This document shows positions 9,681 to 11,714 of a stretch of 11,714 nt of DNA, piece by piece. Within the stretch, counting starts at the first letter, position 1. Each line of letters begins with the position of its first letter. The stretch comes from Azonexus sp. (GTDB taxonomy: Bacteria > Pseudomonadota > Gammaproteobacteria > Burkholderiales > Rhodocyclaceae), in NCBI GenBank assembly GCA_031285115.1, contig JAITWU010000355.1, positions 1-11,714 on the forward strand, read 5' to 3'. The notes under the pieces were generated by a model. The model ran no database searches. It had not been told where the DNA came from and saw only the letters and a list, made by a program, of their open reading frames with translations. Both the position numbers and the translations under genes were made by a program.

Positions 9681-9968
9681 TTGTTGCCAACGTCCGGCGT
9701 GGCTGATTTGATCCACCAAATGACCGCCCAAGACTGGGGAAAAGTTGGTTTGATCGGCCAAGGATTTGGCCTGTTGAATAGCACGATGGGCAGCTATTTC
9801 AGCGCCGCCAGCCAGAAATCGAATCTCAAGTTTCAAGCGCAAATGGCTGAATTGAATGCAAAACAAGCAGAAAAAACGGCGCAATCGGCCTTGAATCAAG
9901 GCAATCAACAGGCGGTGGCAATCACCCTGCAAGCCGGTCATTTGAAGTCGCGCCAGATTGTCGGGTAG
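9681..9968 (+). CDS. Phage virion core (T7 gp14-like) protein, probable truncated fragment
   Basis: The visible product is 95 aa or fewer. A hydrophobic, Gly-rich N-terminal part (about 22-45) is followed by an Ala/Gln/Lys-rich amphipathic helix (about 48-90) ending LKSRQIVG. This pattern, a helix running Q-A-Q-M-A-E-L-N-A-K-Q-A-E and then a Q/K-rich tail leading to a conserved Gln, resembles the N-terminal part of podophage virion core or internal virion proteins related to T7 gp14; that is family recall, not a search. Those are usually near 200 aa. No start has a Shine-Dalgarno: candidates are TTG at 9681, GTG at 9699 and ATG at 9720. The frame stays open back into the repeat cluster (9633), so the 5' end looks cut off. 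The stop at 9968 falls where the protein should continue. Probably a pseudogene. Confidence 0.5.
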   Translation: MLPTSGVADLIHQMTAQDWGKVGLIGQGFGLLNSTMGSYFSAASQKSNLKFQAQMAELNAKQAEKTAQSALNQGNQQAVAITLQAGHLKSRQIVG

Positions 9969-11331
9969 GCGGGCCGACCTGTTTCACTCGGCGCACACGG
10001 AAATGAAACAGGACATAAGCGGACTCAAAGAAGGGCTGGCCGCGCAATTCCGTGATGCAATGGCCGAAGGCATGGCGACCGGCAAAGCCACTAACCCGGT
10101 ATCGGAAGCGCAGGCGATTGCCGCTTACGGGCAAGTCGACGGCGTGCGCCGCTACCGCGAGCAGCAAGAGACGATTGCTACCGGCGCGAAAATTCAGGAA
10201 GTCAAAACCATGCCGACTGCGGCCATGAAAGACTTTCTGGAATCGTCAAAACCGCCGCCGGGTGACGGGTTTTATGACCGCCAGCAAAACTGGAATGCGC
10301 TCTACCGGGCCGTCAATGAAACCGTCAAGGCGCGGGCCGATGACCCGGTTGCCTTTGCGCTCGACAACCAGACTTACGGCATGACGCCGCTTGGCAGTGT
10401 GCAGAATGTCCAGGCAGTGATGGCTGAGACGCAAAAGCGCCGCGCCGCCATGTTCAATGTCTCCCGCGATTACGGCACGCCGCCAGCCCTGTTTTCCAAG
10501 CAGGAGGCCCATGCCATCGGCAATTACCTCGCCACACTCCAGACGCCGGACAAAGCCGGATACCTTGGGCAGTTGGCGGCCAACGGCGGGGCCGATGGCG
10601 TGCTGTCGCTCTCCTTGCAATTGAAAGACAAGGATATGGAGCTGGCCACTGCCGCCAACCTCGCCGGGCAGTCGTCTACGATGGGCAGAAATAACGGGCA
10701 ACTGTACCTTGAAGGCAAAGACCTCATCGCCCAGAAGCTCATCAAAATCGACAAGGCCGACGAAACCGGTATCAGGGCGCAAATCAATGCGCTTCTTTTT
10801 GATGTTTATCAAACGCCGCAGGGGCGTGAATTGGCGGAAGAAGCCGCCTTTGGCATTTACGCCAAGCTCGCCCATGAGGGAAAAAGCGGCGAAGCCGGAA
10901 TCAGGCAAGCCGTCAATCTCGCGACCGGCGGAATCATGAAATTCAACGGCGGCAATCTGGCGAAGCCCTACGGCTGGACGGACAGCGCCTTTCAGGATGC
11001 GGTCAATATCAGTTTGCCGCAGGCGATTACCAAGGCGGGCGGCGAGTTTTATATGGGCGGCCAGAAAATCAGCGCCGCCGAACTCGCCATCAAGCTCCCC
11101 GGCGCTCGCTTGCAGACCGGCGGCTCCCCCGGAACCTACCTTGTAATGAGCGGCAATGTTCCCGTCATGCGCGCCGATGGCAGACCCTACATCCTCGATG
11201 TCGGGCGCGCGCCGCCGGTCGAGCGTAAAGAAGGCGTCGCAAAGCCGCTTGAAGTCATAACGCCGTGGTCGACGAATGATCGACCAGAACGAGAACCCGG
11301 CCCGCTGGAAATCAAATGGCCTTGGCTGTAA
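9958..11331 (+). CDS. Phage internal virion protein, C-terminal part, probably lacking its N-terminus
   Basis: The frame is open from 9946. The first ATG is at 10003 (443 aa) and a TTG at 9958 would give 457 aa; neither has a convincing Shine-Dalgarno. The sequence has no signal peptide or membrane helix and is rich in Ala, Gly and Gln. Its order of segments (ADDPVAFAL near residue 136, a Lys/Gln-rich helical middle, a TGGIMKFNGG turn near 323, and a final VPVMRADGRPYILDV) resembles the C-terminal half of large podophage internal virion proteins, whose N-terminal half often carries a lytic transglycosylase domain. None of that domain is present here. It overlaps the end of the preceding fragment in another frame, which suggests a deletion joined the two. 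Such proteins are ejected with the DNA and help cross the cell envelope. The family call is moderate; function in this truncated form is doubtful. Confidence 0.62.
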   Translation: MSGRRADLFHSAHTEMKQDISGLKEGLAAQFRDAMAEGMATGKATNPVSEAQAIAAYGQVDGVRRYREQQETIATGAKIQEVKTMPTAAMKDFLESSKPPPGDGFYDRQQNWNALYRAVNETVKARADDPVAFALDNQTYGMTPLGSVQNVQAVMAETQKRRAAMFNVSRDYGTPPALFSKQEAHAIGNYLATLQTPDKAGYLGQLAANGGADGVLSLSLQLKDKDMELATAANLAGQSSTMGRNNGQLYLEGKDLIAQKLIKIDKADETGIRAQINALLFDVYQTPQGRELAEEAAFGIYAKLAHEGKSGEAGIRQAVNLATGGIMKFNGGNLAKPYGWTDSAFQDAVNISLPQAITKAGGEFYMGGQKISAAELAIKLPGARLQTGGSPGTYLVMSGNVPVMRADGRPYILDVGRAPPVERKEGVAKPLEVITPWSTNDRPEREPGPLEIKWPWL

Positions 11332-11349
11332 CCGTCGGAGATTACTGAA

Positions 11350-11714
11350 ATGTGGGATTCACTCTTTCCGGCTGAGTTTGAAGCATCGGCCAACGCCATG
11401 CTTTACCGGCAACCCGAAGCGCCGCCTGAGCCAGGCACGTGGCAAAATTTTGGCAGTGCTCTTGTCGACATGGTGCCAAGCGCGATTCACAGCACTTTGT
11501 CCGCAGTTTCCGGGGTTATCGAAACCGCCAGCGGGCCAATGGCCTACGCCAATGCCGGAACCATTGCCTATATGCAAGGCAAAGCCCCGCCCGATGAAAA
11601 AACGCTGCGGGCAGAAACCATTGGCAAGATGTGGAATACCGGCGAGGCGGTTGATTTTTTCCGCTCACAGGCCAAATCCTACACGCCTGACCCGATGTCA
11701 GTTGGCATGGCCGG
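11350..11714 (+). CDS. Probable phage virion protein, 5' part only (runs off the window)
   Basis: An open frame of 121 codons to the end of the window, starting MWDSLFPAEF. GGAG at 11337-11340 sits 9 nt before the ATG at 11350, a good ribosome site and better than those of the two genes before it. It begins 18 nt after the preceding stop on the same strand, so the two are probably co-transcribed. The visible part is Ala/Met/Pro-rich with no recognisable enzymatic motif or clear membrane segment. From its place after an internal virion protein, and its general look, it is probably another large structural or ejected phage protein. I do not recognise the family with certainty. Confidence 0.65.
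   Translation, partial: MWDSLFPAEFEASANAMLYRQPEAPPEPGTWQNFGSALVDMVPSAIHSTLSAVSGVIETASGPMAYANAGTIAYMQGKAPPDEKTLRAETIGKMWNTGEAVDFFRSQAKSYTPDPMSVGMA

Larger units (their letters stand above)
9570..11714 (+). mobile_element. Left end of a prophage or prophage remnant at tRNA-Arg
   Basis: Everything right of the tRNA-Arg discriminator looks foreign. An AT-rich, repeat-bearing tract of about 100 nt contrasts with the GC-rich core. Three phage virion-type reading frames follow, all on the + strand. The element continues past the window, so its other end, integrase and second attachment site cannot be seen. The first two genes look truncated, which suggests a decaying remnant at this side; an intact phage with its integrase at the far end is the alternative. 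Insertion into a tRNA 3' end is typical of tyrosine-recombinase elements. Confidence 0.72.

Noticed and set aside
9946..9968. Programmed frameshift joining the 9681 and 9958 frames
   Set aside because: There is no slippery heptamer or downstream structure in the 23-nt overlap, and the two parts resemble different virion proteins. A deletion explains it better.

Overview
Most of this window is a conserved bacterial translation/transcription gene cluster; the right end is the edge of a prophage or prophage remnant inserted at a tRNA gene. Gene order and protein sequences point to a GC-rich proteobacterium. The order is rimP-nusA-infB-rbfA-truB-rpsO-pnp, with dksA facing it. The cluster together with this long form of DksA suggests Betaproteobacteria, perhaps Rhodocyclales (the Dechloromonas/Azonexus/Accumulibacter neighbourhood). 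That placement rests on family knowledge, not on a search.

Layout. Positions 1-106 hold a leader with a possible -10 element and two terminator-like hairpins. From 107 to 6126, rimP, nusA, infB, rbfA and truB are packed tightly on the + strand, with gaps of at most 21 nt and a 1-nt infB/rbfA overlap, and form one operon. rpsO (6231-6500) has its own TATAAT promoter, a hairpin leader and a terminator. pnp (6624-8741) follows, ending in a strong hairpin shared with the convergent dksA (8830-9255, - strand). Divergent from dksA, a promoter with a GC-rich discriminator drives tRNA-Pro(TGG) and tRNA-Arg(TCT).

The tRNA-Arg gene is complete through its discriminator base, but the encoded CCA is replaced by CTT. 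From there onward the sequence looks foreign. It starts with an AT-rich tract carrying repeated AGTC(A/G)CAA boxes. Next comes a fragment resembling a podophage virion core protein (T7 gp14-like), then the C-terminal part of a large internal virion protein, then the start of another probable virion protein that runs off the window. No integrase is visible on this side.

The core genes work together. RimP, RbfA and uS15 build the 30S subunit; IF2 starts translation; NusA controls elongation and termination; TruB modifies tRNA; PNPase degrades RNA; DksA with ppGpp tunes rRNA and tRNA promoters. I see no undescribed defence or metabolic system. The points most worth following up are the tRNA-Arg/prophage junction, its repeat cluster and the deletion-fused phage genes.
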